Positions 50,120 to 60,837 of a stretch of 64,000 bases of DNA are shown in pieces. The notes beneath the pieces were generated by a model. The model saw only the letters and a program-made list of their open reading frames with translations. It ran no database searches and was not told the origin of the DNA. Within the stretch, counting starts at the first letter, position 1; every line of letters starts with the position of its first letter. Origin of the DNA: Hafnia alvei. Its GTDB lineage: Bacteria > Pseudomonadota > Gammaproteobacteria > Enterobacterales > Enterobacteriaceae. A program made the position numbers and the translations under genes. The stretch lies in assembly GCF_034424155.1 (NCBI RefSeq), contig NZ_CP139992.1, positions 4,046,012 through 4,110,011 of the forward strand. Direction: 5' to 3'.

Positions 50120-51298
50120 CTATATGCGCTCAACGACCATGGCGATCCCCTGCCCTCCGCCTATGCACAAGGTTGCTAAGCCTAGCGTTTTATCTCTCGC
50201 GGCCAAAGCGTGTAACAGAGTCACCAAAATACGAGCACCGCTTGCACCAATAGGATGACCCAATGCTATCGCCCCACCGTTGACGTTCACTTTATCTTCA
50301 TCAAAACGCAGAGTTTTGGCCACGGCACCAAACTGCGCAGCGAAGGCTTCATTAGCTTCAATCAGATCAATATCTGCCAAAGCCAAACCACCGTTGCTCA
50401 ACGCCAATTGCGTTGCAGGTACCGGCCCCATCCCCATCAGTGCTGGCTCAACACCCGCGCTAGCATAGCTACGGATCCGTGCTAACGGCATTAAACCCTG
50501 TTCTTTTGCCATGCTTTCAGACATCAAAACTAGAGCCGCTGAGCCATCGTTAATACCAGAGGCATTGCCCGCCGTTACCGTTCCATCAGATATGAAGGCT
50601 GGCTTTAAGCTGGCTAATTTATCTAACGATGTCATACGCGGGTGTTCATCCACAGAAAAAATTTGATCGCCCTTTTTACTCTTAATTACTACTGGCGTAA
50701 TTTCTTTCTCAAAATGCCCATTGGCAATCGCTGACGATGCTTTTTGCTGCGAGGAAAAGGCTAGGCGATCCTGCTCTTCACGGCTAACACCGTACTCCTT
50801 AGCCACATTCTCTGCGGTGATCCCCATGTGATAACCTTCGGTTGCACACATAAGCCCATCGCGCAAAATCACATCATAAACTTGGCCATCACCTAGCCGG
50901 TATCCCCAGCGAGCTTGACTTTCCAACAGATAAGGCGCTCGGCTCATATTCTCCATACCACCGGCAATAACAGCTCTGGCATCACCTGCACGAATAGCCT
51001 GAGCAGCCAAAGCGACACATTTTAAGCCTGATCCACATACTTTATTAACGCTATAGGCAGGCACTTGCTGCCCAATACCGGCCTTAAGAGCCGCCTGCCG
51101 TGCTGGGTTTTGTCCTAACCCGGCCTGAAGCACATTGCCCATAATAACTTCATCAACCAAGTTCACATCCACGCTAGCACGCTTTAATGCCTCTCGAATG
51201 ACGATCTCCCCAAGGGAAACCGCAGAAATAGAAGAGAGTGAGCCATTAAAGCTGCCAACGGCAGTACGGGTTGCGCTAACAATAACTACATTTTCCAT
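50120..51298 (-). CDS. atoB: acetyl-CoA acetyltransferase AtoB (thiolase)
   Basis: A 392-residue thiolase. Catalytic residues are the cysteine in NKVCGSGLK (about residue 88), GHPIGASG (His near 349) and CIGGGQG (Cys near 379). It cleaves acetoacetyl-CoA to two acetyl-CoA, the last step of acetoacetate use. The start at 51298 ([12 protein letters not shown]) is the family start; the frame is open upstream into atoE. It is the last gene of the ato operon. Confidence 0.95.
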   Translation of the reverse strand: MENVVIVSATRTAVGSFNGSLSSISAVSLGEIVIREALKRASVDVNLVDEVIMGNVLQAGLGQNPARQAALKAGIGQQVPAYSVNKVCGSGLKCVALAAQAIRAGDARAVIAGGMENMSRAPYLLESQARWGYRLGDGQVYDVILRDGLMCATEGYHMGITAENVAKEYGVSREEQDRLAFSSQQKASSAIANGHFEKEITPVVIKSKKGDQIFSVDEHPRMTSLDKLASLKPAFISDGTVTAGNASGINDGSAALVLMSESMAKEQGLMPLARIRSYASAGVEPALMGMGPVPATQLALSNGGLALADIDLIEANEAFAAQFGAVAKTLRFDEDKVNVNGGAIALGHPIGASGARILVTLLHALAARDKTLGLATLCIGGGQGIAMVVERI

Positions 51299-51309
51299 AA
51301 TGAAATTCC

Positions 51310-52632
51310 CTAGAAGAAGACCAAACCAATGATGAAAATGGGACACGTCAGGAGCAGCACAGTGACGCAATAACCCATAATGTCGCGTACTCCCAATCCC
51401 GCTATGGCCAACGCTGGCAATGCCCAGAAAGGCTGCGCCATGTTCATCCACTGCTCGCCATAGGCTATCGCCATGGTGGCTTTGCCCAAATCAGAGCCGA
51501 GTGCTTGGGCTGCGGGTATTACAAAAGGCCCTTGGATCACCCAATGACCCCCACCAGAAGGAACAGCAAAATTAATAATCGCTGAGCTAAAGAAAGCCGT
51601 TACAGGGAAAGTGTCTTTGTTCGCAATCTCGATAAACCATTGCGTAATCATTCCGCCTAGCCCCGAGTGTTCCATCATCAGTTGGATACCCGCGTAGAAA
51701 GGAAACTGCACCAAAATACCGGCTGTGCTGCGTGCCGCTGCGGTTACTGCCCGCATATACGCCATTGGCGTTTTATGCAGCAGCAAACCCGCAATCATGA
51801 ACAACAAATTGACAATGTTGATGGTGAGGTTGAAACCGTTCTTCCAGAAATAGAACGCGAGATAGCACAAGCCCAGTAGGCTGATAATGAAAGTAATAAT
51901 TCGACTTTCTTCCATTTTTTCAGCCACCGTTGCCTCTGCTGACAATGTTTTTTGAAAATCAACATCGTCGGCTAAAAGCGCAGGATCAATCGAAACAACC
52001 TGGCTCGCTTTTGGCATCATCATTCTGGTGACGAACGGCAATACAATAATCAACGCCAAGGTGATAAAAATATTGGAGCCAGACAATAGCGTATGGCTAA
52101 CGGGGATCAACCCGGCGATATGCTCAACAGGATTACCAGGAGTTGCCGCCAGTAACGGCATCGAACCAGATAGTCCACCTCCCCATGTCATAAAGCCAAT
52201 GTAAGCGCAGGCAATTAGCAGCGGGTAATCAGAGCCAGGAACTCGGCGAGCCACTTCTCGCGCAAACATAGCACCAACGATCAACCCAAATCCCCAATTA
52301 ATCACACAAGCAACCAGCCCGAAGAACGTCACCAGCATCACGCCCTGGGCGGGTGTTTTTGCCAGAGATGCTACGTCTTTCAGAATTCGTTTAACCGGCG
52401 GGGAGCTGGCTAAAGCGTGGCCGGTAACAATAATTAACGCCATCTGCATTGCGAATCCCAGCAGGTTCCAGAACCCGTCGCCCCACATTTGCACCATATC
52501 CAGCGCAGAATGCGAGGTAAAAGAGAATCCGATGACGAACATAATTATCGTCAACAACATGGCAAAAATAAGAGGGTCAGGCAGGTAGCGGCTCACCAAC
52601 GCTGACATCGCGCGTGATATACGTCCAATCAT
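51310..52632 (-). CDS. atoE: short-chain fatty acid transporter AtoE
   Basis: A 440-residue inner-membrane protein of the SCFA transporter family with about ten hydrophobic helices. It begins [20 protein letters not shown] and includes [17 protein letters not shown], a signature of the AtoE/YbhI-type family. It imports acetoacetate or butyrate. Its start overlaps the atoA stop by four bases and atoB follows after 11 bases, so it is tightly in the operon. Confidence 0.95.
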   Translation of the reverse strand: MIGRISRAMSALVSRYLPDPLIFAMLLTIIMFVIGFSFTSHSALDMVQMWGDGFWNLLGFAMQMALIIVTGHALASSPPVKRILKDVASLAKTPAQGVMLVTFFGLVACVINWGFGLIVGAMFAREVARRVPGSDYPLLIACAYIGFMTWGGGLSGSMPLLAATPGNPVEHIAGLIPVSHTLLSGSNIFITLALIIVLPFVTRMMMPKASQVVSIDPALLADDVDFQKTLSAEATVAEKMEESRIITFIISLLGLCYLAFYFWKNGFNLTINIVNLLFMIAGLLLHKTPMAYMRAVTAAARSTAGILVQFPFYAGIQLMMEHSGLGGMITQWFIEIANKDTFPVTAFFSSAIINFAVPSGGGHWVIQGPFVIPAAQALGSDLGKATMAIAYGEQWMNMAQPFWALPALAIAGLGVRDIMGYCVTVLLLTCPIFIIGLVFF

Positions 52633-53294
52633 ACCTGCGCTCCATCAACCGAAATCGGCATTACAGAAAGATCAGGTGCAACGCGAAATGCCGCTGCCGT
52701 TTTCTGCTGGATGGTTTGCAAAGTTACGCCTGGTGCGTGTTCTTTCAAAACGAGCTCACCTTGCGACAACACAAATACGGCAAGCTCAGTAACAATCATA
52801 TCAACGCAGTTTTTAGCCGTTAATGGCAAAGTACAGCGCGGTAATATTTTCGCCGAGCCATCTTTGGCGCAGTGCTCCATGGCGATAATCACGTGGCGAG
52901 CTCCGGTCACTAAATCCATCGCTCCGCCCATACCTGGAACCATTTTCCCCGGCACCATCCAATTCGCTAAGTTTCCCTGCTGATCAACTTGCAACCCCCC
53001 GAGAATACTCGCATCTACGTGGCCACCGCGAATCAGCGCAAACGAAAACGCGCTATCAAACATTGCAGCCCCGGTCCGCAGGCCACAAGGTTTGCCTCCG
53101 GCATCCACCAAGTTTGGACAGGTTACAGTCACCGGGCCTAAACCTAAAAATCCATTCTCTGATTGCAAGGTGATATCAATTCCCTCAGGCAAATAATTCA
53201 CCACCTGCGTCGGCAGCCCAATGCCTAAATTCACAACGTTGCCGTCTTCAAGTTCCAGCGCAACACGGCGCGCAATTAACTCTTTCGCATTCAT
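52629..53294 (-). CDS. atoA: acetate CoA-transferase subunit beta AtoA
   Basis: A 221-residue CoA-transferase beta subunit. ENGFLGLGP carries the catalytic glutamate (about residue 46), and [16 protein letters not shown] is the family signature. With AtoD it moves CoA from acetyl-CoA to acetoacetate. The ATG at 53294 has GGAGG seven bases upstream and overlaps the atoD stop by four bases; a TTG two codons earlier was not chosen. The downstream atoE overlaps by four bases. Confidence 0.95.
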   Translation of the reverse strand: MNAKELIARRVALELEDGNVVNLGIGLPTQVVNYLPEGIDITLQSENGFLGLGPVTVTCPNLVDAGGKPCGLRTGAAMFDSAFSFALIRGGHVDASILGGLQVDQQGNLANWMVPGKMVPGMGGAMDLVTGARHVIIAMEHCAKDGSAKILPRCTLPLTAKNCVDMIVTELAVFVLSQGELVLKEHAPGVTLQTIQQKTAAAFRVAPDLSVMPISVDGAQV

Positions 53295-53956
53295 GAGCAA
53301 ACCTCCGGTGAAACCACAACGTAATCAATCAATGCGCCAGGCGTGACAACCTGATCGGGCTGGATACAACCGACATCAACCATCTGGTCCGTTTGAGCAA
53401 TAACCAGATCGGCTGCTAAGGCAATAATGGGATTAAAATTTCTGGCGGTGAGTTGATAAGTAAGATTGCCGACACTATCGGCGGTATAGGCATAGATCAG
53501 TGCCAAATCGGCACGTAGCGGAAGTTCTAATAAATATTCAATACCGTTTTGGACAATCTTTTGTTTGCCTTCCTCAACCACGGTTCCAACGCCCGTTGGG
53601 GTTAAAAATCCCCCTAGCCCAGCACCGCCACAGCGAATACGCTCAATCAGCGTCCCCTGCGGGACAAGCTCAACCTGCATTTCGCCAGCGATCATCCGAC
53701 GCCCAGTTTCAGGATTAGTACCGATGTGAGAGGCAATCACTTTTTTGACTCGACCACGACTAATCAGCGGGCCAACGCCGGTATCTACAAATGCGGTATC
53801 ATTGCCAATAATTGTTAAATCTTTGGCACCAGATTCAAGCAAGGCTTCGATTAATAATGGCGGTGTCCCAACCCCCATAAACCCGCCAAACATAATCGTC
53901 ATCCCATCACGGAAATAAGGGATCACATCAGTGAGAGGTATTTTTTTATTTTTCAT
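53291..53956 (-). CDS. atoD: acetate CoA-transferase subunit alpha AtoD
   Basis: A 221-residue CoA-transferase alpha subunit, first gene of the operon. GGFMGVGTP (about 22-30) is the glycine-rich CoA-binding loop, followed by the [11 protein letters not shown] and [13 protein letters not shown] segments. It works with AtoA. The start follows AAGGAG. A sigma54 promoter (54001-54017) and the AtoC-like palindrome (54121-54162) lie upstream, so expression depends on AtoC and RpoN by analogy with E. coli. Confidence 0.95.
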   Translation of the reverse strand: MKNKKIPLTDVIPYFRDGMTIMFGGFMGVGTPPLLIEALLESGAKDLTIIGNDTAFVDTGVGPLISRGRVKKVIASHIGTNPETGRRMIAGEMQVELVPQGTLIERIRCGGAGLGGFLTPTGVGTVVEEGKQKIVQNGIEYLLELPLRADLALIYAYTADSVGNLTYQLTARNFNPIIALAADLVIAQTDQMVDVGCIQPDQVVTPGALIDYVVVSPEVCS

Positions 53957-54000
53957 TGCGGCTCCTTAGAATTTACCCTTACTGGGCTACACCAAGGTAA

Positions 54001-54017
54001 CTGCAATGAGCAGGCCA
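54001..54017 (-). promoter_or_regulatory. sigma54 promoter of atoDAEB
   Basis: On the minus strand TGGCCTGCTCATTGCAG has the GG (54016-54015) and GC (54004-54003) doublets at the correct 12-base offset. It lies about 45 bases before the atoD start. Confidence 0.85.
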
Positions 54018-54120
54018 TTATTTATCAGCAGAAGAAAATGAATATATGCAAACCTATTTACATGAATTTTAAGGGAGTATTTTACGCAGCTAAAAAAACA
54101 AGAAAGTAGCAAGCGCTAGC

Positions 54121-54162
54121 AGGTGCAATTTCTTGCACTCACCGCTGCAAGAAATTTCACCT
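54121..54162. promoter_or_regulatory. AtoC-type upstream activator palindrome
   Basis: A 17-base inverted repeat with one mismatch (54121-54137 and 54146-54162; core AATTTCTTGCA / TGCAAGAAATT) with an eight-base spacer. It lies about 105-160 bases upstream of the sigma54 promoter, the usual place for an enhancer site, and resembles the AtoC site described in E. coli. Confidence 0.85.
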
Positions 54163-54224
54163 GAACACTAATTAATGTGACAAAGGTAACCAAAAATAGA
54201 TGAGCGTAAATAACATTACGACAG

Positions 54225-55616
54225 TCAATTAATACTATATTCCTGAAGTTTATACATTAAAGCGCGACGACTGATCCCCAATGCTTTAGCTGTGTCAATT
54301 CGATTACCTTGATATATTGTTAAAGTTCGTTCAATTACCTCTTTCTCATACTGTTTTAAGCTTTCTTTTAATTTTATTGGTGTATCAAGCCGTTCTTTTA
54401 CTTTAGGCTCTCTTTCCATCACTGTAATATTTTGAGTAATTTCTCGCTGAAACCCTACTGGCAGATCATCAACAAAAATCATATAACCCGTACTCATAAT
54501 AACTGCATGCTCAACGACATTAGCAAGTTCACGCACATTACCTAACCATGAATGACTTTCCAGCATACGAATAGCAGCTACATCAAAGCCAATAATGTCT
54601 TTATTATTTTCTACGCTAAATTTTTGCAGAAAATAGCGAGCCAGTAATAAAATATCCTCAGGCCTTTCACGTAGAGGCAGCGAATATAAGTGCATCACAT
54701 TAAGACGGTAATAAAGATCGCGCCTGAACTCACCTTGGGCGATCATGTCATTCAAATCACGGTTAGTTGCAGCCACAATACGCACATTCGTTTTGATGGT
54801 TTGGCTGCCACCAACACGTTCAAACTCCTGTTCTTGTAATATTCGCAACAACTTCACTTGTAAGTTAAGCGGCATCTCGCCAATTTCATCCAGCAACAGT
54901 GTTCCCTGATGAGCGCGCTCAAATAATCCCTGTCGCTGCATCTGCGCACCGGTAAACGCCCCTTTCTCATGACCAAATAATTCGCTCTCTAACAACGACT
55001 CAGGCAATGCACCACAGTTGACCTTAATAAACGGTTGTTTGGCGCGCGGGCTATTATAATGAATCGCCTTAGCAATAAGCTCTTTGCCAGTACCGCTTTC
55101 TCCCGAGATCAGCACGTTGGCGTGACTTTGGGCAACTTTCGCAATCGCGCGACACAACTCCATCATTTTAGAATTATTGGTCAAGATACAGTCACAGTGA
55201 TAACTCTGAGAAAGCTCACGATGTAAAATATTAATTTCTTGCTTCATCTCTCGCAGTTGTATTGCACGACTCATGAGAAGCTTTAACTCATCCAGCTCAA
55301 ACGGCTTGATCACATAGTCAAACGCGCCCAATCTAAGAGCTTCAACTGCGGTTTCAACCGCTGCATAAGCGGTCATTAGAATAATCGGCGTATCCGCATC
55401 AAATTTACGCATCAACTGTAGCGATTCAATGCCACTCATTTCTGGCATTCGTATATCCATTAAAACAATATCAGGCTTATCCTGTTTAAACAGCCGCAAT
55501 GCATCTTTGCCATTATCAGCACAGGCTATTTGATTTCCTGCATGAGAAAATACAGTCGTCAGCATCTTAAGAACATTTTTTTCGTCATCAGCAATCAGTA
55601 TTTTATAATTCATCAT
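54225..55616 (-). CDS. atoC: sigma54-dependent response regulator AtoC
   Basis: A 463-residue NtrC-type activator. The receiver domain has the phosphorylation aspartate in IVLMDIRMP; the AAA+ domain has [10 protein letters not shown] (Walker A), GAFTGA (sigma54 contact) and DEIGEMPL (Walker B); the C-terminal Fis-type helix-turn-helix is [15 protein letters not shown]. It activates atoDAEB from the distal palindrome after phosphorylation by AtoS. It overlaps atoS by 14 bases and lies directly upstream of atoD in the same direction. Confidence 0.96.
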   Translation of the reverse strand: MMNYKILIADDEKNVLKMLTTVFSHAGNQIACADNGKDALRLFKQDKPDIVLMDIRMPEMSGIESLQLMRKFDADTPIILMTAYAAVETAVEALRLGAFDYVIKPFELDELKLLMSRAIQLREMKQEINILHRELSQSYHCDCILTNNSKMMELCRAIAKVAQSHANVLISGESGTGKELIAKAIHYNSPRAKQPFIKVNCGALPESLLESELFGHEKGAFTGAQMQRQGLFERAHQGTLLLDEIGEMPLNLQVKLLRILQEQEFERVGGSQTIKTNVRIVAATNRDLNDMIAQGEFRRDLYYRLNVMHLYSLPLRERPEDILLLARYFLQKFSVENNKDIIGFDVAAIRMLESHSWLGNVRELANVVEHAVIMSTGYMIFVDDLPVGFQREITQNITVMEREPKVKERLDTPIKLKESLKQYEKEVIERTLTIYQGNRIDTAKALGISRRALMYKLQEYSIN

Positions 55617-57459
55617 GGTTGTTTCTTATCATGGGTAATGTAATAATCACTTTAGTGCCATAATTCATACAGCTTTCAATCACAATATGACCGCCGTGCT
55701 CATTGATAATCCGTTGTACAATCGATAGTCCAAGGCCAGTGCCAAGCGGTTTTGTGGTAAAAAAAGGCATGAAGATCTTTTTCTTAATGTCATCATTCAT
55801 TCCAACACCATTATCTTCTATTTTTATTTCTATCTTATCTATCGCAGATTGAACTGTTGAAATCGTTATTTCACCTCTAGCTTTAATTGCTTGAACTGCG
55901 TTAATCAGTAAATTCAGGAAAACCTGTTTTAAACCGCTAGCATCCACATCTATATCAGGAACCCTATCATCAAGATGAATATTAAAATCAACTCTACTGG
56001 TTAATCCATTAGTTTGAACGAGGATTAAGCTATCGCGTATTATTTTATTAATTGAAGATTTATGAAATATTTGAGGGTGCACATGTGAGAGATTCAACAG
56101 CTGCTGGATAACGTTATTTATCGAACGTACTTCATGCAAAATAATATCTATATATTCAATGCGCTGCAGATCTCGTTCGCTCTCTTTTAAATATTGCACA
56201 AAACCACTGATTGCTGTTAATGGATTACGCACTTCATGCGCCACGCTGGCCATGAGCTCACCTAACGTTGCAAGTCTCTCTGCTTGAGCCATATGGCGTT
56301 GCATCTCTTTTTGCTCGGTGAGATCGGTAAAAGTAACCAAGGCACCAATAATTTCTTCGTCAGCATTGCGCAACTGACTGCTACTGGCCTTGATTTGTAA
56401 TATATGATCCTTAGCGGGATAGCTAACTTCTATACCAATATGTTCAACACCACGTTTTAATGTATCCAGTAAAGGGCTGTGGAAGCCCTCTTTTTCAAAA
56501 ATATCAGCGTAACTTTTATTAAATAACTCATTAAAAGAATATCCAGTGATCGTTGATGCGGCAGGATTACACATAATAATTCGCCCATGAATATCAATAC
56601 TTATCATTCCGTCAGCGGCGCTTTCAATAATCAACTCATTCAACGTTTTAGCTTCTTTCAAGGCATAAGATAGATGATTGATCTTATCGGCAATCCCCTC
56701 CATTTCACCGGCAAGGGGAGGAAGCTTAGTATTGAGATCGAACGGTAGTTTGCTTAACCGTTGTTTAATCATATCTACATCGCGCGATAGTCGACGAGAA
56801 AACGAAATAATTAATAATAAACTACTCATTAAACCAGCGATACTAACGCTGATAATGCTCGCATCCATTGCCCATGTCTGTTTATTAATATCATTAGAGG
56901 ATTCGTTTGCCCATATATAACCAATGACTTTCCCATCTCGCCGAATGGGCAACATTACATTTAAAATATCCCCTCGAACCTGCGTACCTAATTTTATCTG
57001 GGTAATACCGGTTTCCATCGCAATTCGCCCTGGATGACTTTCATCAATCGATACTCCAACTTTATTTCCATATAATTTTTTCGGGGCATAGGTAATAATC
57101 GCATCAAGTTCTTTATTGTAAAATCCCGCACCGACACGAGGAAAATCACGAGTTATAACCTCTGTTCTTTCAGTAAGTGTATTATTTAATGCTGTAATTC
57201 TATCTTTTCGTAATAAATGAGAAAACCGCGAAAAATCATCTCCTAAAGATTGATCAAGTAAATGGGTTATAGATAGTAACTTGTTTTTCTTCTCATTTAG
57301 TAAGGCATCCTTTCCTTGCTCCTCAACAAGATAGGATATAACCAAGATTGGCAAAAAAACCATAAATACAGCTAAACAGATCATCCTAGAACGTAGCGTT
57401 CTTGGAAGTAAAAAAGCACCAATCAATAATTTTACTTTAACAAATATACTCATAAGCAT
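55603..57459 (-). CDS. atoS: sensor histidine kinase AtoS
   Basis: A 618-residue membrane histidine kinase. Two transmembrane helices (about 22-43 and 185-208) flank a periplasmic sensor domain. A PAS domain follows ([15 protein letters not shown] near 283), then HisKA with the phosphoacceptor histidine in [13 protein letters not shown] and HATPase_c with EDNGVGMN and GTGLGLSI. It phosphorylates AtoC in response to acetoacetate in E. coli. It is the first gene of atoS-atoC and overlaps atoC by 14 bases. Confidence 0.95.
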   Translation of the reverse strand: MLMSIFVKVKLLIGAFLLPRTLRSRMICLAVFMVFLPILVISYLVEEQGKDALLNEKKNKLLSITHLLDQSLGDDFSRFSHLLRKDRITALNNTLTERTEVITRDFPRVGAGFYNKELDAIITYAPKKLYGNKVGVSIDESHPGRIAMETGITQIKLGTQVRGDILNVMLPIRRDGKVIGYIWANESSNDINKQTWAMDASIISVSIAGLMSSLLLIISFSRRLSRDVDMIKQRLSKLPFDLNTKLPPLAGEMEGIADKINHLSYALKEAKTLNELIIESAADGMISIDIHGRIIMCNPAASTITGYSFNELFNKSYADIFEKEGFHSPLLDTLKRGVEHIGIEVSYPAKDHILQIKASSSQLRNADEEIIGALVTFTDLTEQKEMQRHMAQAERLATLGELMASVAHEVRNPLTAISGFVQYLKESERDLQRIEYIDIILHEVRSINNVIQQLLNLSHVHPQIFHKSSINKIIRDSLILVQTNGLTSRVDFNIHLDDRVPDIDVDASGLKQVFLNLLINAVQAIKARGEITISTVQSAIDKIEIKIEDNGVGMNDDIKKKIFMPFFTTKPLGTGLGLSIVQRIINEHGGHIVIESCMNYGTKVIITLPMIRNNHDEL

Positions 57460-57744
57460 ATCTCAGATAAAATAAATAAAATTTAGTTATTCGTTATCAA
57501 CGATGCTGTTTTCTTGACACTATTCAATGAAACTGGTTTAAAACTAAACTGTCACGATAAAATAAGCTTTGAAGCACATCCCAAAGTAAAAAAATCACCG
57601 GATAGCACTAGCCTCTATTGCATCCTCACTATCAGCGGTGGTATTAAGGAATTTCGTGCGCCATCACGCGGAGCAAACGCCCCGTGACAACAGCCTAAAA
57701 TAGCGATGTGCGTCGGAACGTTTACACAACGGAACAACCGGGTA

Positions 57745-58254
57745 ATGACTATGACAACAGAAACGCCTTTACGCCTTCAGGTGCGCCGAATCACGGCAAA
57801 CGACAACGCCGCCATTGCGCAGGTTATTCGTGAAGTTTCAGCTGAATGCGGCCTCACCGCCGACAAAGGCTATACCGTATCTGATCCAAACCTCGATCAT
57901 CTCTTCGACGTTTATAGCCAGCCACGCTGCGCTTATTGGGTGGTTGAGCTTGATGGGCAAGTGGTTGGCGGCGGCGGCATTGCCCCGCTTGAAGGCGCAG
58001 ACGTCAGCCTGTGTGAGCTACAAAAGATGTATTTTCTTCCGGTATTGCGCGGAAAAGGCTTAGCCAAACAATTGGCTATCCAAGCGATGGATTTTGCCCG
58101 TGAGAACGATTTTAGCCAATGCTATCTAGAAACCACGGCCTCTCTCACCGCGGCTATTGCGCTCTATGAGAAGCTTGGGTTTAGCCATATTACCGAAGCA
58201 CTCGGCAGCACACGCCATGTGGACTGCGAAGTCAGAATGCTGAGAGAGCTGTAA
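57745..58254 (+). CDS. GNAT-family N-acetyltransferase
   Basis: A 169-residue acetyltransferase. The acetyl-CoA loop is visible as [13 protein letters not shown] (about residues 95-107), preceded by [10 protein letters not shown] and followed by [10 protein letters not shown]. Substrate unknown. A GTG or ATG further upstream extends the frame to 57706; the ATG at 57745 gives the family length, and 57751 is also possible. It is convergent with the downstream permease gene, with four bases between stops. Confidence 0.85.
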   Translation: MTMTTETPLRLQVRRITANDNAAIAQVIREVSAECGLTADKGYTVSDPNLDHLFDVYSQPRCAYWVVELDGQVVGGGGIAPLEGADVSLCELQKMYFLPVLRGKGLAKQLAIQAMDFARENDFSQCYLETTASLTAAIALYEKLGFSHITEALGSTRHVDCEVRMLREL

Positions 58255-58257
58255 GCG

Positions 58258-59685
58258 CTACTTTTTGGCAGGTCGATATATTCGGCCTGCTTCAAGTGAT
58301 TCGCCATCTTGCCTGTTCATCCAGCGATAGGACGCTAATATAGCCACCAATAAACCGCCTTCGGCAATCAGCATACTTATTCCCTGCGGGCTGCACCACG
58401 TACCTATAATAACCGCAGCATTCAGTATGATTGAAATCCACGCAATCCACGGAAAGAACGGCGATTTGTATTTTATGCTCTCCGCAGAATAACGTCCCGC
58501 TTTTACCTGCATACGAAACTGATATTGGCACCATGCAATAACCATCCATGCCAAACAACCGACCTGCCCTGTACTTGAAATAAGATATAGATAGAGTGTT
58601 TGAGCAGAAATATATTTGGTTAGCAATGAAACTAGCGCAATCGCTGCGGTAAATAAAATACCGCGAGCCGGAACACCTTGCGTATTCACTCTTGCGAACA
58701 TCTTTGGCGCAAAGCCATCCTTTGCCATTGACCACAACATACGTGAACTGGCATAGATCGCCGAATTGGCGGCAGAAAGCGCAGCCGAAAGAATAACAAT
58801 AGTCATGAATGTGCCAGCATTAGGTAACCCCGCACGCTCAAATACCCAGACAAATGGACTTACGCCAAGTATCGGGTGATCGTAAGGATAAACCAAGGCC
58901 AAAATAGAAATAGCCAGAACATAGAAAAGAATAATACGAATGCCAATCCCTTTAATCACCTTGGGTAACACTGTCTGTGGCGATTCGGTTTCACCCGCCG
59001 CGTTCCCCACGAGTTCAACGCCTTGAAAAGAATACACCACGATGGTCATGCAGATAAAAATACTCCACTGCCCGTGAGGGAACCAACCATCGGCTGTTTT
59101 TAGCGTAGGCTGCCACGGCGTGCTGCTATACATTTGGAAAATTAAATAAAGGCCAACCAAAATAAATAGAATAATGGCAAAGACTTTAATTGCAGAAAAC
59201 CAATATTCACACTCACCAAATATTTTTGCGGATAAAAGGTTAACCGCCGTTAATAGTAATAAAATACCTAAACAAAAATAATAGACAGGGATATGCGGTA
59301 TAAATTGATGGGCAATCAACCCCGCCGCGGTCAGATCGGCAGCAAGAGAAAAGACCCAGCTCAGCCAATAAAGCCAACCAATGGTATAGCTCCATATCGG
59401 ATGGGGGAGAAACTTCAAAGCATAGTGTTGAAATGAGCCAGAATGTGGAAATGCGCAAGAAAGCTCGCCTAAACACATCATCGTCATCATCATGATCCCA
59501 CCCGCGATAAGATACGCCAGCAGCGTTCCTAGTGGGCCAACAGAATGTAACGGCTCGGCGATACCTATAAACAGCCTTGTTCCAATGGTGCCGCCTAAAG
59601 ACATCATCAATAAATGACGTTTTTTCAGCGTGCGTCGTAGCTTCGTTCCCTCTTGCGAATCAGGCACTTCCTGTATATAACCCAT
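58258..59685 (-). CDS. APC-family amino acid permease
   Basis: A 475-residue inner-membrane transporter with twelve predicted helices. The N-terminal LKKRHLLMMSLGGTIGTRLFIG is the APC family signature (seen in two parts), near that of LysP/CycA-type transporters. Its Shine-Dalgarno (AGGGG) lies right after a perfect hairpin at 59698-59718. It is the last gene of a four-gene cluster with a racemase and a decarboxylase, so it probably moves a basic amino acid or its product; this is inferred from position. Confidence 0.87.
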   Translation of the reverse strand: MGYIQEVPDSQEGTKLRRTLKKRHLLMMSLGGTIGTRLFIGIAEPLHSVGPLGTLLAYLIAGGIMMMTMMCLGELSCAFPHSGSFQHYALKFLPHPIWSYTIGWLYWLSWVFSLAADLTAAGLIAHQFIPHIPVYYFCLGILLLLTAVNLLSAKIFGECEYWFSAIKVFAIILFILVGLYLIFQMYSSTPWQPTLKTADGWFPHGQWSIFICMTIVVYSFQGVELVGNAAGETESPQTVLPKVIKGIGIRIILFYVLAISILALVYPYDHPILGVSPFVWVFERAGLPNAGTFMTIVILSAALSAANSAIYASSRMLWSMAKDGFAPKMFARVNTQGVPARGILFTAAIALVSLLTKYISAQTLYLYLISSTGQVGCLAWMVIAWCQYQFRMQVKAGRYSAESIKYKSPFFPWIAWISIILNAAVIIGTWCSPQGISMLIAEGGLLVAILASYRWMNRQDGESLEAGRIYRPAKK

Positions 59686-59697
59686 AGGTTTCCCCTA

Positions 59698-59718
59698 CCG
59701 GTAGGCTTCACCTACCGG
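59698..59718 (-). repeat. hairpin covering leader of APC permease gene
   Basis: Arms CCGGTAGG and CCTACCGG around a five-base loop lie between racemase and permease, with the permease Shine-Dalgarno immediately downstream on the minus strand. Confidence 0.65.
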
Positions 59719-59732
59719 CATCAGGTTAAGTA

Positions 59733-60836
59733 TCAATATTTGAAATGTCTTTGTACGCCACGTGTCTGGCAGGCCATCAGTAAACCGGTGTAATCCAGCT
59801 CAAAGCTAATGATATCCCCGACTTTTAGCTGTTGTTGGCTGTCTTCAATATCAACCAGCGTATGATCGCTAGTTTGGCCTAACACCGTGATGGTTTCATC
59901 TTGAGGCACACAGTTTTCCGCGGGTACATCTTGTCGGCCAAACGCCAGCAATGCGCGCTTACGCGTACCGTGATCGGTAAATGACTTCGGCTGTAGGAAA
60001 GCATCCACCCCTAACTCGCCCACCGGAACCGTTGGTTTACTATTCAGCTCAATAATTTCTGCGTGCAGCAAATACATGTCTGAACAGGCTTTACCGACAT
60101 CTTTTTGCGAATGGTGGAAAGCGTCCAAATATTTCATATCGACATATTCAATGCCAAACTCGTGTAATCCACCAATCCGCAGATGATTTAATCCTACCGG
60201 CCAAATACCTTTATCTAATAGGTGATAACTGGTGCAGTTCCCAGCCGAGAGATGCTTAATTTTCGTGTAGGTATCGGCTTCAATACGCGCGGCAATGGCG
60301 AGAAAATCCTCCCCGTTTTTTACCGTTGGCAGCACTGTGCCATAGCAGTTGAAATTAGTCCCTAGCCCGTATAATGCCAGTCCAGGCAGTTCTTCAATCA
60401 GCTTTACGGTTGATAAGATTTGCTCATAATGCGCAAACCAAATTCCCTCCCGTAAATCGCCCATATCAATCATTAACAGGACTTGATGCGTTTTTCCCTG
60501 ACGCTGAGCTTCATCTGACAGCGCCTGCATCACGGCAGGCTCACTGTTCAGGCTGATATCTGCGTAACGCACTACGTCTTCAATTTCACTCAGGCAAGGG
60601 CTGCGTAATAGGCAGGTCGTACAGCCCGTGGCTCGGATTTTTTTTAAGTTATAAGTACGTGATTCTGCAATCACGTTAATCCCGCCGTCTATCACGGCCT
60701 GAGCCGTTTCAATGCAGCCATCAAAGACTTTATTCACCGCCATCACTTCTATGCCATGTGCGGCTAAAAGCGCTTTCTCGATGCGGGCATTGTCAGTCAG
60801 TTTTTTTAAATTAATTTCAAGCGTTGGCATATACAT
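59733..60836 (-). CDS. alanine racemase-fold amino acid racemase, Orr-like
   Basis: A 367-residue PLP-dependent racemase of fold III. The N-terminal PTLEINLKKLTDNA strand and the PLP lysine in MAVNKVFDG (about residue 36) are family marks, and GTNFNCYG and NHLRIGG continue the barrel. It resembles ornithine racemase (Orr/YhfX type) more than biosynthetic Alr. It starts one base after the upstream transporter stop, so they are coupled. With the DokD-like enzyme it could supply D-ornithine or D-lysine by inverting the L form. Confidence 0.8.
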   Translation of the reverse strand: MYMPTLEINLKKLTDNARIEKALLAAHGIEVMAVNKVFDGCIETAQAVIDGGINVIAESRTYNLKKIRATGCTTCLLRSPCLSEIEDVVRYADISLNSEPAVMQALSDEAQRQGKTHQVLLMIDMGDLREGIWFAHYEQILSTVKLIEELPGLALYGLGTNFNCYGTVLPTVKNGEDFLAIAARIEADTYTKIKHLSAGNCTSYHLLDKGIWPVGLNHLRIGGLHEFGIEYVDMKYLDAFHHSQKDVGKACSDMYLLHAEIIELNSKPTVPVGELGVDAFLQPKSFTDHGTRKRALLAFGRQDVPAENCVPQDETITVLGQTSDHTLVDIEDSQQQLKVGDIISFELDYTGLLMACQTRGVQRHFKY

Positions 60837-60837
60837 G

